Below are positions 45,201 through 55,830 of a stretch of DNA of 64,000 nt, one piece after another. The notes beneath the pieces were generated by a model. The model made no database searches and was not told where the DNA came from. It saw nothing but the letters and a program-made list of their open reading frames with translations. Positions within the stretch are counted from its first letter, which is position 1; every line of letters begins with the position of its first letter. The position numbers and the translations under genes are program-made. Location: the NCBI GenBank assembly GCA_963924555.1, contig OZ004589.1, positions 6,324,001 to 6,388,000 on the forward strand. The letters are read 5' to 3'. Source of the DNA: Crambe crambe. Taxonomy: Eukaryota > Porifera > Demospongiae > Poecilosclerida > Crambeidae.

Positions 45201-46313
45201 AAGTTGGGAGTCAGATCCATATGCAAATATACGTTTGGTAGATCGTAGGAGTTCAATTTCTCCATTCCGTTGGATGTCACTGAAACTGCTTTCATCAATG
45301 ATGTCTGTGGATGCTCCAGTGTCAATCATCATGGGAACTGGGATGTTGCTAACTGAAACTGAAATCACGGGAGTCTTGGCACCACTAGCTGTATTACCAA
45401 GTGTGAAGAGATACTCATCATCACTGCTGTCGGTCTCTTCTGAATCAGAGTCCACAGTCTCTTCGGTAGTCACCTGATGAACACGAGATGCAAACTTCGG
45501 CTGAAAACGGCTTCTGCCACGTTTCGGGGGAACTGCTAGCTTAGTGCGACACACACGAGCGAAATGGTTGGGCTTGCCACATGCCTTGCATACCTGACCC
45601 TTAGCAGGACAGGGACTGCCTTTGTGAGGCCATGCGAGTCCACAGTTGCGGCACTGAGTTGATTGAGTAGGTGGAGGGGTTGGTTGGTTGAATGGCAGCT
45701 TCTTCAGATGCTTCTTTGAACTGACTTTGTTCACCTTTTCATTCTGCATACCAGACGTTGATGATTGTTCCATTCCACTGGCTTGCATCTCACTGGCTTC
45801 GATGGATCTACCCTTGGCAAGAAGAGCGTCCAATGTAAGGTCATCACGAAGAGCTACTCGTCTGAGTCGTTTCGAGATACAGTTCTGAATTATGGTAGAC
45901 TTTAGTTCTCGCTCAATGTTAGTAAAATCACAGTTAGCAGCCAGCTTACGAAGCCTAGTGGTATACTGGTCAATAGTCTCACCTGACATCTGAGCAGTAT
46001 TTCTGAATTTGAATACCTCATAGTCTAAATTTTTCTTGGGAGTAAAATACTCGTCTAGCTTAGTCATAGCTGTGTCATAATCATCACCTGTGTCTGTGAA
46101 GGTGTCGAAAATAGATTGAGTTGCCTCGCCCATCTGGTACAATAGAAGAGCACGCTTTTGCTGGGCGTCTTCTATCTTCATGGCTGCCACATAGACTTGA
46201 AAACGTCGCTTCCATGTCTTCCAGCGTTGCCCTAGGCTTGTGGGATCGCTTAGAGGGTCAAATGGAGAGAGTGGCGTAAGACCGAGTCCTGGTTTCGCCG
46301 TTCCTTCTGCCAT
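42234..46313 (-). CDS. Gag-Pol polyprotein of Gypsy element
   Basis: A single 1,359-residue open frame from the Met at 46313 (MAEGTAKPGLGL). The frame is open further upstream into the LTR, but this is the first Met outside it. In order: a Gag region (about 1-215); two zinc knuckles (CRNCG..H....C and CKACGKPNHFARVC, about 221-255); aspartic protease with DTGAS at about 331; reverse transcriptase (about 470-680) with SDDVIIFG in place of the usual Y.DD; RNase H (TTDASPVGLSAIL, YTDCKPV, about 755-880); integrase with the H.H..C..C finger (HEGHQG..CVACQ, about 989-1026) and D, D-35-E at about 1053, 1108 and 1144; and a C-terminal proline-rich tail. No chromodomain seen. No stop or frameshift, so all enzymatic parts look complete. 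Confidence 0.95.
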   Translation of the reverse strand: MAEGTAKPGLGLTPLSPFDPLSDPTSLGQRWKTWKRRFQVYVAAMKIEDAQQKRALLLYQMGEATQSIFDTFTDTGDDYDTAMTKLDEYFTPKKNLDYEVFKFRNTAQMSGETIDQYTTRLRKLAANCDFTNIERELKSTIIQNCISKRLRRVALRDDLTLDALLAKGRSIEASEMQASGMEQSSTSGMQNEKVNKVSSKKHLKKLPFNQPTPPPTQSTQCRNCGLAWPHKGSPCPAKGQVCKACGKPNHFARVCRTKLAVPPKRGRSRFQPKFASRVHQVTTEETVDSDSEETDSSDDEYLFTLGNTASGAKTPVISVSVSNIPVPMMIDTGASTDIIDESSFSDIQRNGEIELLRSTKRIFAYGSDSQLHVLGQFTADICIGTKHVQSTIHVIRGNHGSLLSYKTACDLGIIDVKVNQIQTQQTSDELIKQFPHLFKGIGKLKDTELHLHIDDSVPPVAQRARRVPFHLRKQVSEELEQLERQGIIEKVNGATPWVSPLVVTPKKNGSVRLCVDMRRPNEAIRRERHPSPTLDDLIHILNGATVFSKLDLRSGYHQIPLAPESRHITTFATHEGLRCYRRLNFGTNSASEIFQNIIGEQLHNIPGSFNISDDVIIFGKTQADHDRALKAVFQKFSDVNLTLNKSKCEFNKPSISFFGFIFSKDGISPDPEKVLSIQNMSPPKSVSEVRSFLGMATYCAKFIPSFSNVSHPLRELTKKNSSFQWTKLHQAAFEKIKELLTSETTMAYFDPSKETELTTDASPVGLSAILSQRTPGQLDRRIVAYGSRSLSDVETRYSQTEKEALAIVWAVEHFHLYLYGKLFTLYTDCKPVQMILGNPKSKPPARIERWNLRLQSYNFRIVHTKGNQNPSDFLSRHTSLVESKQAEKLAEDYVNFLSLHAVPRAMTLAELQEATKADATLQYLIQVIRSGEWSEIQSVQSDDVDKAQIKLFMNIKDELTVNSNSNLVLRGQRIVLPTELQQRAVQIAHEGHQGLVKTKKLLREKVWFPGIDKMAKNLIQNCVACQANSLPDHPQPLQMTPLPPKPWHTVNVDFCGPFPTGEYLLVVIDAYSRFPEVEIVHSTAGRGTLQKLDRIFATHGIPTILKSDNGPPFFGEEFRAHMEENGIKHQKVTPLWPQANGEAESFMKPLTKAVRSAHAEGRDWKKELYRFLLNYRATPHSSTAVSPAELLFNRKISMKLPEICEKNNSEIQAKDSQAKQKMKEYADQRVQARESNINIGDAVLVRQKKKNKFTTKFDPSPYKVVEIKGTMLTGVRNEKYITRNISHFKKIEPTMKTPECDSDESDDDQLNDEADTPDLVPAVPVPAVPVPPPAPQPTRRYPARSRNPIHRYGQNIYDK

Positions 46314-46320
46314 ATGTACC

Positions 46321-46337
46321 TCGAATCCTCGTCGCCA
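46321..46337 (-). promoter_or_regulatory. tRNA primer-binding site
   Basis: On the minus strand TGGCGACGAGGATTCGA begins seven bases after the 5' LTR. It complements a tRNA 3' end of the form TCGAATCC..CGCCA. The tRNA species is not determined. Confidence 0.7.
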
Positions 46338-46344
46338 GTTACAG

Positions 46345-46501
46345 TGTTCAAAGGAGAAACCGCTTGTGTGCTTGGACCGCGTGGCAACTAACTTATCATT
46401 ACATAATCGTGAATTACATAATTGTGACATGATATATGATTGTGATGTAATCATGACATAATGTGTGATTGTGATACATAATAGTAAGTATGAACATTAC
46501 A
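46345..46501 (-). repeat. 5' LTR of Gypsy element
   Basis: 157 bp, identical to 42047-42203. Contains repeated GTGATTGTGAT/TCATGACATAAT-type segments. Confidence 0.95.
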
Positions 46502-47010
46502 TACAGCATCCTTCACATGAAATAATCCTCCCCGATCAGTAAGATTGGTCCATTTTTCTGTGCTAGATTTTGATGGTGATGTGCTGGAGCTGAGTTTGCC
46601 ACCCATTTGTTGTTAAGAATTCATTAGCTTTGGACTTATTGGTAGTCTTCTGGGTATATAGCTATATTTTTTAATTTATTTACGACATATCTGCACAGTA
46701 ACGCACAGCATTCTCTTCCATAGAGCTCAGATTTCTGGTGGAGTGGGGTTGGGTAGATGCAGATTGATGAGGAATTTGGATAAACTTTGCAAATAGTTTT
46801 TTTTTCTTCCATTATTAGTTGCCATAGTGTGTCATGTGCCTTCAAGTCCAAAGATCTATCACAGCACTTACATATTTTTAGGCTATCATTGAGACTAATC
46901 AGCCCTGACACTCTGCAGCTTGTAACGACTGACAGTGACAAGAGTATTTCTCTTTAGCTCTTCCAACTTGGAAATATCTAGAAGAACTCCATTATTTACT
47001 AATTTTGCGC

Positions 47011-48818
47011 AACATACACAGCGAAAAATCTACAACTTGTAACAAGTCTGGACTGCCCCACATACCGGTTATGACCTGTACACAGGTCTGTAACAGGTCA
47101 GTAAAATCTACAAGTCTGTAACAGGTCCGTATTTTTGGACTGTATCAGACCTGCTGCCATAAAGATCAAAAATTAGTACTTCCGGTGCTTAGCAGTCGAA
47201 CCGCGCACGTATTGTATTATTTTTGCAAAATTTAATTTCCAACCGGAAGTGGGCGGAGTCGAATAAAAGCCAAGATGGCGAAAAGTGCTGTCATGAAAAA
47301 ATTGGATCCCCTTTATCAAAAGTTATCCAGGCATGCGCGCATAGCAGATTGAAGCAGAAATGCAATTTTTTTGTTTTTTGTTTTTTTCCCCATAGATTTG
47401 TAATAGCTATAAAGGTGATGATGAAATAAAAAAAAAACAAAAAAAAAACAAAAAAAAAACAAACGAACAAAAAGAAAAAAGCAAAACAAAACAAAACTAC
47501 AGCAGCAACAAACCTAATCAAAATAAGAAAGAAAGATTCTAAGAAAGAAAGAAAAAAAAAGGCTGACTACAAAAGACCGTCCAGTTCGGGGGTAGGGTTG
47601 GAAATGCAGTCGAACCGCGCACGTAATAAAAAACGCATGGTTTTCTCATTTTAATTTCCCGGTACTTGGCCACACCAATGACACCATGAGGTTTTACGGG
47701 ATTGGAAACGGATCACGTGCTCTCGTTAGCAACTAACAACCGAGGCGCGTTGACATAGCACTTTCGTCAAAGTTGCTGTTCTGACAAGATCCGTGAGGTA
47801 AGACTTATGCCAATGATACTATAATACACTAGGAGAATTTCAACAAACTTGATAGCTGCTGGTTATCCTTGGGCTTCTGACCGTCACTCTGTCTTGCAAA
47901 CGTGAAAATGCTCTGAACATGCGTGGAGTGCACTATGATTATAGCACAAGTATCGATAATTATTGAGCAGATAACTGATGGGAGGTATTTTAAAGTATCA
48001 TTCATTTTGAAGCAGTTGAGCTAGCTAGCATGTTTCTACTACAGAGTCCACATACTTGGAGAACTCTGAGGTAGCTAATGGCTACATAAAGCTTCTGTCT
48101 CGATCATCAGACTAGGAAATGGTCGTCAAACTTACTTGGCGCAATGCTATGGCTGCCTAGCCTCGCACGCACGGTAGGTTACATGCTTGCCACCGCTGTG
48201 GATCCAGGCCTTTAGCTATCAAAAAATCTGGCCAATTTAAACACTCGAGCGCATTGTTTAGACATCGTTGAGACTGAAGTTGGAGCATCTCTATCGCTGC
48301 TCGTCCAGGTATGGATGTAACAGACACAACTGATACTATAACCCTCTGCTGCGCATGCGCGCTGAGGGTTAATGAGGAGGAGTTGGAGCTGAGCAGGAGA
48401 AAAAGAGCTGGCTATTTGGCTGCAATTGGTAGAGACTTAACTGAGTAGTCGTGATTTAAGAAATGTCAGAATTTATTCCAAGTATTTTATTTCTGGGTGG
48501 CCAGCTTATTTATTCGACCATGCAATTCAATCCTGACTGGCTTCCCACACAAAATGTGTGGTCTAGATGTGACATGAAAGCATTACATCAGTATCATGAC
48601 TGTTATATCTCCGAAGAAAGTCCAGAAATGCACGCATTCATGCACCACCAATAGAACCATCAACAACACCAGTTACTTCCATTGATTCAGCGTAAAATCA
48701 TCCAGTTACTTCCATTGATTCAGTTAATGCATTGATTGAGGCAGCGATCAACTGATGATATACCTGCTACCGAAGTCAACAGGTACTCAGATGCACAGAG
48801 CCAAACTGAGGATAATAT
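47011..48818. other. Unit C non-coding sequence matching 24681-28105
   Basis: Same order as unit B: CTGTAACAGGTC motifs, an A-rich tract (47427-47465), a fragment of the P-like family at about 47687-47835, the empty site for the 26033 insertion at about 48313-48323, and small frames near 48330-48654 of unknown meaning. No gene recognised. Confidence 0.6.
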
Positions 48819-49672
48819 TATTCTATTAGCTCCGCCCAGTTTGCAGCTGGGAAGTTGAATTGTTGAACAATTATAGTAGCAGCTTGGGGCTACCAGTTAG
48901 TCTGTAGGCTTAGTTGGTATCGTGTACTGTGTGATTTCTACTAGGGGGTATCCGATTATCAATGAGATTGCCCGATGTTAAGTGATCTTCGGACGTTTCT
49001 TTTGTGGTGGATTCTCTGCACGGTATTATTTCATTGATCCCTCGCGCTTCATAATTATTTAATTAGTGCACATTTGCCCTATCTTTCCATCGTGGAATTT
49101 TATTTTATTAATGTCCAGGCTGTCCTCTGCAGTGTCCGTTCATATATGGCGGTCAATAATTGAAAATCTACTCTACTGTCAAATTTCTCATTGGCATTGC
49201 TCCTCATGGTACTGTTTCTTATAATTATTTCTGATATTGTACTAGCTGATTGGGGATTTGATATTGCTGATTCAGTCAGTGCACTTCAGGCCAGGTGACC
49301 GATTATTAACAGCAGAAGTTGAAGAGACCAGATCTCTGGCTAATGTACGCATACATGTAGAAAGAGTGATTGGTGCAGTATGCCAAAAGTTCTCCATTTT
49401 ACAATGAGAGCTGGAGAGGAGTGTCCAATTGTTAGGCAGAGTTTGTTGTGCCCTCAGCAATATCTGTGACTCAGTTGTGCCATTTAATAATGACTAGTAG
49501 AGTAGATTTTCAATTATTGACCGCCATATATGAACGGACACTGCAGAGGACAGCCTGGACATTAATAAAATAAAATTCCACGATGGAAAGATAGGGCAGG
49601 CGTACACTAATTAAATATGAAGTGCGAGGGATCAATGGAATAATACCGCGCAGAGAATCCACCACAAAAATC
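48819..49672. mobile_element. ISL2EU-like element, unit C copy (left arm, centre, start of right arm)
   Basis: Left arm 48819-49173, centre with the same transposase C-terminal fragment ([10 protein letters not shown] at about 49345), and right arm from 49498. The right arm is broken twice: it stops at 49672, continues at 51631-51670, and continues again from about 57830 to 57960. Insertions at 49673-51622 and about 51671-57829 explain the gaps. Confidence 0.75.
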
Positions 49673-51622
49673 GGGTCTGACTAAAACACGGACCGGACCG
49701 GACCACCGGACCATGGACCACGATAAACTTTTGCGCACGAAGTCAAAAATGCGCATGCGCGCTTGATTGCAAAAATCTGGACTTTGGCCAAAGATGTACC
49801 AAGACAATACCGTCACTATTCAAAGAAATGACCACACCCGTGTTTTGGCAGCATCCCATGCAGCCTATGCGATCAGTCAATTCCAGAGTCTATGGCGTAG
49901 ATCACTATGTGAATGAATACATCCAAGGACAAGAGATGACCAAGGAAAGACATCGAAAAGACCTTTCCTGGACCTTGCACTTATCATTGCACTGTTTTCT
50001 ACCACACCCACCTGACGGGGGCAGTTTTCTCATTTTATCAACATTATGATAATAATAAATAAATTACAATAGAAATTTATTCCCACCTTGCATGTGACTC
50101 CTGAGTACTTGACCAAGGAAGATATCAAAAAGACCCTTCCTGGACCTTCAAAATGATAGGATACGTATGTTGTGTGCTGCAACATATAAACAGTATGTAT
50201 ACTGTATGCAGTAGCTAGCTATATAATATGGTTTGCTCAGATCGTAGATTTCTACTTATTTTTGATTGTGGAAGAATGCAATAAGAAACTTGAAAAGTGT
50301 CTTCTGTGTGTCAACTTTTTTATACAAGCTCCTACTTGGATGTTCTGAAGTTGAATCTTGGATTAAAGTAATTGATAAGATGCTTGACTTATAGCTTACA
50401 GCACATTTTGTAAGCATTTCATGTTGTCACCCAATAATGAATCATAATATCTGATCTCATACTTCTCAAAATTGAGAGTCCAATGACAACTCAAAAGTAT
50501 TGGTATGATAAATTTCTTTTACTGCGCTATATCCACCTATAATTATTAGCACAATTAGCTATTAGCCTATAAGTTTTAAGTCACCTAGCTATATAGCTAC
50601 TCTGTCTATACCACTAGATGATAATATTTATGTCCACACAGCAAATATATAATGACTAAACATCCTAGCTCAAAATGGAGATTATTTTCTGCTAAAGTGA
50701 GTTAAGCTAGCTAGTTGTATGTGTGGTGTTGCCATTAGCCAGTAGCTATAGCTATAGCTATTATGGAACTATTTTTCAAACAGAATATCCCTGCACAACA
50801 CAACTTATGGCCACGATTGTGGAGTATTTTTGTGCTTAGTAAGTGTTACATGATAGTACAAGCTCTAGCCATAATTATGCATTACTGTTATGATAATAGT
50901 ATATGCACACTACCAGGCCATTCACCTTCTCTCAGGTGGGTTGATTTAATAACCATATACTCAGCTAACTATTGTTATGGTCTTTTTACTCATACAGAAT
51001 GATATTCCTTTGAAAAGGAAACAGATGCAATTAGAAATTGCAAGATTTTGATTTAATATTAATATTAACTAGTTCAGCAAGTGTGAACTGTAGCTAGCTA
51101 TGTAGGCTAGCTAAGTGTTATGGAAGCAACTTTATTAGTGGTCCATGGTCTGTGATTTTGTCAGCCCCACCTGGCCGTGGCAATTCCAATTCAATTCAAG
51201 TTTGAATAAGCCGCAGGGGCACAAACAGGTAGGAGTGAAATAAAAACGAGAAAACTGCCCCCGTCAGGTGGGTGTGGTGGAAAACAGTGCAATAATAAGT
51301 GCAAGGTCCAGGAAGGGTCTTTTCGATATCTTCCTTGGTCTCTTGTCCTTGGATGTGTTCATTCAGTGACATAGTGATCTACCCTAGACTCTGGAATTGA
51401 ATGATCGCATAGGCTGCATGGGATGCTGCCAAAATACAGGTCTGGTCATTTCTTTGAATAATGACTGTAGCTACTGCCTTGGTACCTCTTTGGCCAAAGT
51501 CCAGGGCCAGCTGTGTACGTCCCAGATCTTTGCAATCAAGCGCGCATGCGCATTTTTGACTTCGTGCGCATAAGTTTATCGTGGTCCGGTGGTCCGGTCC
51601 GGTCCGTGTTTTAGTTAGACCC
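49673..51622. mobile_element. 1.95-kb hAT-like element with about 370-bp inverted arms
   Basis: Ends GGGTCT.A.TAAAACACGG with arms 49673-50045 and about 51240-51622. Flanked by the 8-bp repeat CAAAAATC (49665-49672 and 51623-51630), typical of hAT. Arms include CGGACCGGACC and ATGCGCATGCGCGC. The interior (50046-51239) has only short frames such as 50763-51002 with no known domain, so it is non-autonomous. Confidence 0.85.
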
Positions 51623-51670
51623 CAAAAATCCGAAGATCACTTAACATCGGGCAATCTCATTGATAATCGG

Positions 51671-51928
51671 ACAAGTGAGTGTAAAAAATTTCTTCTAAAT
51701 AAAAAGGTTAAGTAGGGATAGCCTAAAATCTAGCTGGCTATATAATGTACTGCAGCCTCGTATGAATACAATCCCTACATTTACATCCACTACCTATAGC
51801 TAGCTATAGCAGTTGTAAAAGTAGGGATTGTATTCATACGAGGCTGCAGTACATTATATAGCCAGCTAGATTTTAGGCTATCCCTACTTAACCTTTTTAT
51901 TTAGAAGAAATTTTTTACACTCACTTGT
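51671..51928. mobile_element. Fold-back MITE, ACAAGTGAGTGTAAAAAA member
   Basis: Two 108-bp arms (51671-51778 and 51821-51928) are essentially perfect reverse complements around a 42-bp loop. Ends ACAAGTGAGTGTAAAAAA and its complement; CTAAATAAAAAG and GTAGGG/CCCTAC motifs as in 10055 and 10889. It begins exactly where the ISL2EU-like right arm is interrupted. Confidence 0.9.
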
Positions 51929-52284
51929 TTCTATCCTTTTTTCTTAGTGCTTGAAGTTTAATATAAGTTTGTGTATGTGGCAGTATTTACTGTCACTTCA
52001 ACTGAGAGTATATGCATGCAGTGATTATTAATTTGAAATGAGTATCTTTTTCTTTTGTAGGTAGCAGTCTCTGGTTGAAGAATTTGTTTAGCTATTTAAG
52101 TTTTGTCTATTATTTAATATAAAACTTTACAGCAACAGCAATGTAAACAGCAATGTAGCTAAATGACATGTGAGCTGACTACACTACAGCCAAGTACTGG
52201 CTATAATACTACTATAAGATGAGCATCTGTACTGTAATTCAGCAAGGAGTGACTGGAACATCATCAGATAAGACGATTAAGCTA

Positions 52285-52308
52285 AGCCAAGGGCGTACGC
52301 CCTTGGCT
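52285..52308. repeat. 24-bp palindrome beside the P-like element
   Basis: A perfect palindrome centred on GTAC, with a GCCAAGGGC arm, ending three bases before the 7-bp target duplication of the P-like element. Confidence 0.85.
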
Positions 52309-53023
52309 AAGCTAAACCATAGATACTATAGACTACGTACACGGGATAGGAAACTAGATCACGTGCGCCATAGCCACAATAGGAAATGACAATCCCACTC
52401 CGTGTCCACCGTTTCGAGCAGGAAGAGGAGGCTCCTATTCGCCGTATGCGGGATGTGCGTTACCTTATAGTCGCATTAATAAGATGAAAACAGTAAGTAT
52501 CCTAGCTGAAAGGCTACTAATGCAAAAATTAAAACTGTAGGAGAGATATAAATGAAATTTAGGCCTATAATAGCTAGAAATACCATGGAAACCACTTTTG
52601 TGGAACCATAAGTAATCACAGTCTAGCCATACGTAGCTGTTAAAGCAATAAGCCACTCATATTAACTTAGTTCTATGCGTTAGTATCATTTCTAGGATAA
52701 AAATACGTTAGTTAATGATGATACAGTCACTGTATCTCCCTGAACACTCCAAGTTTGTGGGACACCATGAAGGATATATTCAGAAATGAAGTTATCTCCT
52801 GGTTATCATGACTTCCTTAAGAGCATAATAAATGAGGTTATACTGGTTTTATGTGCATGTTACTTCTATTTTGGTAGAAATGAGGCATATAGCTATTGCA
52901 TGTCTTTCTTTGTTGCATGGTAATAAGTCTTTGAAATGTATCTTATACTTATACTGGCATATAGAGTAGGGAGAATACTCAAATTAGCTACATAGTATGA
53001 TGTTCTACTTATTCTTTAAAGGC

Positions 53024-55740
53024 ATGAGTCGGCGAAAGCTTCGATTTTATACCCCAAAAAACTGGGAGAGAAAATTGCAGCAGCAAAGACTTCTCATAAA
53101 AATTCCTCGAAAAGTAGCAGACAGAGCATTACTCTTTAATCAGATGAAGAGTGTTGAACTTGAAGGATGGACCAAATTATATGTCTCCTCCACAGGGTCA
53201 ATTGCAAGGATATGCAAATATGACCATTCCACAATTCCTTCAAAAGTATTAATCATGGTGGATGTTGAGGACAATGCATGCAAAGTGTATGCAGGATCCA
53301 AAGCTGTTCCTCTTTATGATAAAGCAGTGTCTAGTATATCAGAGTTACTTTTATTCTAGAGCAGTTGAACACATATAGTATTTGTCCAGCAATTGATGAT
53401 CCGAAGTTTAAACCTTTAATCGAGAAGCACGGTGGATTGTTCTATGACTATCATGGTAAGAAAGTAGCTATAGAGATTATATAGTCATAGATCATTGTAT
53501 ACAATCAGTTACTTAATCTATCTTCTAATAAGGTAATATGATTGCTCAAGTGGACGACAAGACCATACGACATGTGAATTGTTCCATGTTGGTAAAGCCA
53601 GATGGAATCTGTGAACAGTGCAAGCTTTACAAGAAGAACTCTCTGTTACGTCAACTTAATCGTTTATTGAAAGATAACAAGGAAAATGATTTATGCTCTG
53701 CAAGTAGCCATGTTAATTATCGATTTCTTACCGGCATTCAAAAGAATGAGCGCCTTAAGGCACTGCACTCTGAGCTTCGTGCAAAATGTAGGCAGTTGCA
53801 TTCACTTGAAAAAAAGATACAGCAGTTACATGAGAAGGAAGCAGTGACTTTGGATGATGATAGTGATTGTGACATGCGTGCCTTGGTGGAGAAATACTCA
53901 TCTATCGTGATGAGCTCACAACCTGAAAACTCTAATAGGTCATTTCAATACTTGTTTTGGAAGCAGCAACTAGATGCTATCACTAAATCAGATGCACGAT
54001 CTGGCATCCTCTGATAATTAAGTGGTGCCTTTACCTACACCACAGATCGAGTGGTGCTTATAAAACATTACGGGAATCAGGACTTCTTTCTTTACCATCT
54101 GGCAGAACACTTCGTGACTATCGCCATTTTGCTCCAGCTAAATCTGGATTCAGCACTGCATATGACCAGCAACTTCTCGATCTTGCTACAAAGACCAATT
54201 TTGAAATGGCAAAGAACATAGCGATCTTGATTGATGAAATGTACGTGAAGGAGGGATTGGTGTACAATAAAACTTCAGGGGCTCTTACAGGATTTGTTGA
54301 ATTGGGTGACATTGATTCTCACCTTAATGAATATGAGCGTTCCATATATGAGCCAAAGAAACAAAAATCTTTAGCTAAAACCATAGTTGTCTTCATGGTT
54401 CGAGGAGTGGTGACCAGCTTGATCTTCCCATATACTATTTTCCCTGTGAGCTCGTTGAAGGGCTATAACTTATTTCCTCTGGTTTGGGAAGTTATTGGAC
54501 GACTTACTCGTCACGACTTCAGGGTTTGGGCAATTATTTATGATGGAGCCTCTAATAATCGAAAAATGTTCCGCATGCATAGTTCAACAGGAGATGAAAA
54601 TATTTTCAAAACCACTAATGTTTACAGTGAAGATCAGTATCCTATATATTTTATATGTGATCCTCCACATTTATTGAAAACCATTCGAAATTGTTTTGCA
54701 AGTTCAACCCGAAATTTATGGGTAAGTTCATTCTGTGTGTCAATTTATGACCACCTTTTATATTCTTTTTATTTTAAAGTGTAAAGGCAGGGACATTAAA
54801 TGGAGCCATATTATCAGACTCTACTATCAGAATGCTGGTGCAGCCACTGGTTTGTGCTTGATACCGAAATTGAAATATGAACATGTATATTTAACATCAC
54901 GGTCTAAAATGCGTGTGGATCTTGCTGCACAGGTTAGACTGAGTTGATGATCATGCATATTAGCTATAGGCATAAGAAACTTTTTTCAGGTCTTGAGTGA
55001 AAGTGTATCACTAGCACTTCATCTAACTGGAGGAGAACAAGCTCATGAAACTGCTAACTTCATTAACAAAATAGACAAATTTTTTGATTCTCTCAATGTT
55101 ACATCATTTGATGAGGGAAGGCTGAAGAGAAAGCCTTTTTTACAGCCTTACAGAAGTTCAACTGATTTTCGATTGAAGGTATGATGTAACGAGCTGCTAT
55201 GTATGCATGCTGTTATTTATATACATTATAGTTTCTTAAAGATGAATTTTTGGGATATCTGGATGCATGGGAAGTGAGTGTCAAGAATAGGGAAGGCTTC
55301 ACTGATGTTGAACGAAGAAACATGATGTTAAGCAGGGAAACTTTGACTGGGATCAAAATTACAAGTATGCTCTATAGTATTTTTTTCTACCACAATCTAT
55401 ATTAAACATGATAACTGTAGTTTCTTCATTCCTGGAGTTTGTGCCATCAATTTTGAAAGTGCCAGGGGTGACTGTCTTTTTGAGTGTAAAACTTAATCAA
55501 GATCCACTTGAGAAGTTTTTTGGCTGCATTAGACAACATGGTCGAGTTAATGATAACCCTACAGTGCTTCAGGCAATGACAGCCACACAAACTTTGCGAG
55601 TAGCTAACTCCCTAAGATTTGCAACAATCACTGGCAATTGCAGAGGAGCTAGCAAGAAGGAAAGAGTTGATGACAATGATGATACATGTAAGCTCCCAAA
55701 GCGAAAACAATCACGGAAAAAGAAACCCAAGAAACATTGA
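53024..55740 (+). pseudogene. P-element-type transposase, nearly intact, two frame breaks
   Basis: Splice-consistent segments: 53024-53345, 53362-53455, 53533-54000, 54004-54721, 54780-54932, 54990-55178, 55232-55364, 55421-55740. The N-terminal part has a coiled-coil-like stretch (KNERLKALHSELRAKCRQLH) and cysteine pairs (CSMLVKPDGICEQC); I see no canonical THAP finger. The core matches P/THAP9 transposases: SSGAYKTLRESG, LPSGRTLRDY, IAILIDEMYVKEGLVYNKTS (first Asp), IYDGASNNRKMF (second Asp), FICDPPHLLKTIRNC, LTSRSKMRVDLAAQ and LNQDPLEKFFGCIRQHGR (likely Glu). Breaks: a shift or missed intron near 53345, and a shift near 54000 before HPLIIKWCLYL. First exon uncertain; cut-and-paste transposase by family. 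Confidence 0.85.
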
Positions 55741-55830
55741 GAATTATAATTCCTCATGCATATCTGCTATCGTATTCATTGAACATAAAATGTAATTGAC
55801 TGATTAAGGAGTGAGGTATATATAAACTAT

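Larger units (their letters stand above)
42047..46501 (-). mobile_element. Full-length Ty3/Gypsy LTR retrotransposon
   Basis: A complete 4,455-bp element transcribed leftward: 5' LTR 46345-46501, primer-binding site, one gag-pol frame, polypurine tract, 3' LTR 42047-42203. Flanked by TACAG (42042-42046 and 46502-46506). The two 157-bp LTRs look identical base for base and the frame is open, so the insertion is young. It sits in the ORF2 remnant of unit C and is missing from unit B. Confidence 0.95.
38623..47010 (-). pseudogene. Convergent ORF2 of P-like element (unit C), split by three insertions
   Basis: Pieces at 38623-38833, 39525-39598, 41953-42041 and 46507-47010 together match 23807-24680 of unit B. 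They are separated by the fold-back element 38834-39515, the 39598-41952 element and the Gypsy element 42047-46501. Readable parts include LKEIAFTWITAWGHSKTHAI and CKCCDRSLDLKAHDTLWQL. Dead. Confidence 0.65.

Noticed and set aside
46314-46454. N-terminal extension of the Gypsy frame into the LTR
   Set aside because: Upstream of the primer-binding site and inside the 5' LTR; the Met at 46313 is the better start.
50763-51002. 79-codon plus-strand frame in the hAT-like element
   Set aside because: No hAT transposase motif; interior of a non-autonomous element.
52387-52490. Possible first exon of the P-like transposase (MTIPLRVHRFEQEEE)
   Set aside because: The frame stops before a usable donor and does not join in phase to the exon at 53024; no THAP finger is encoded.
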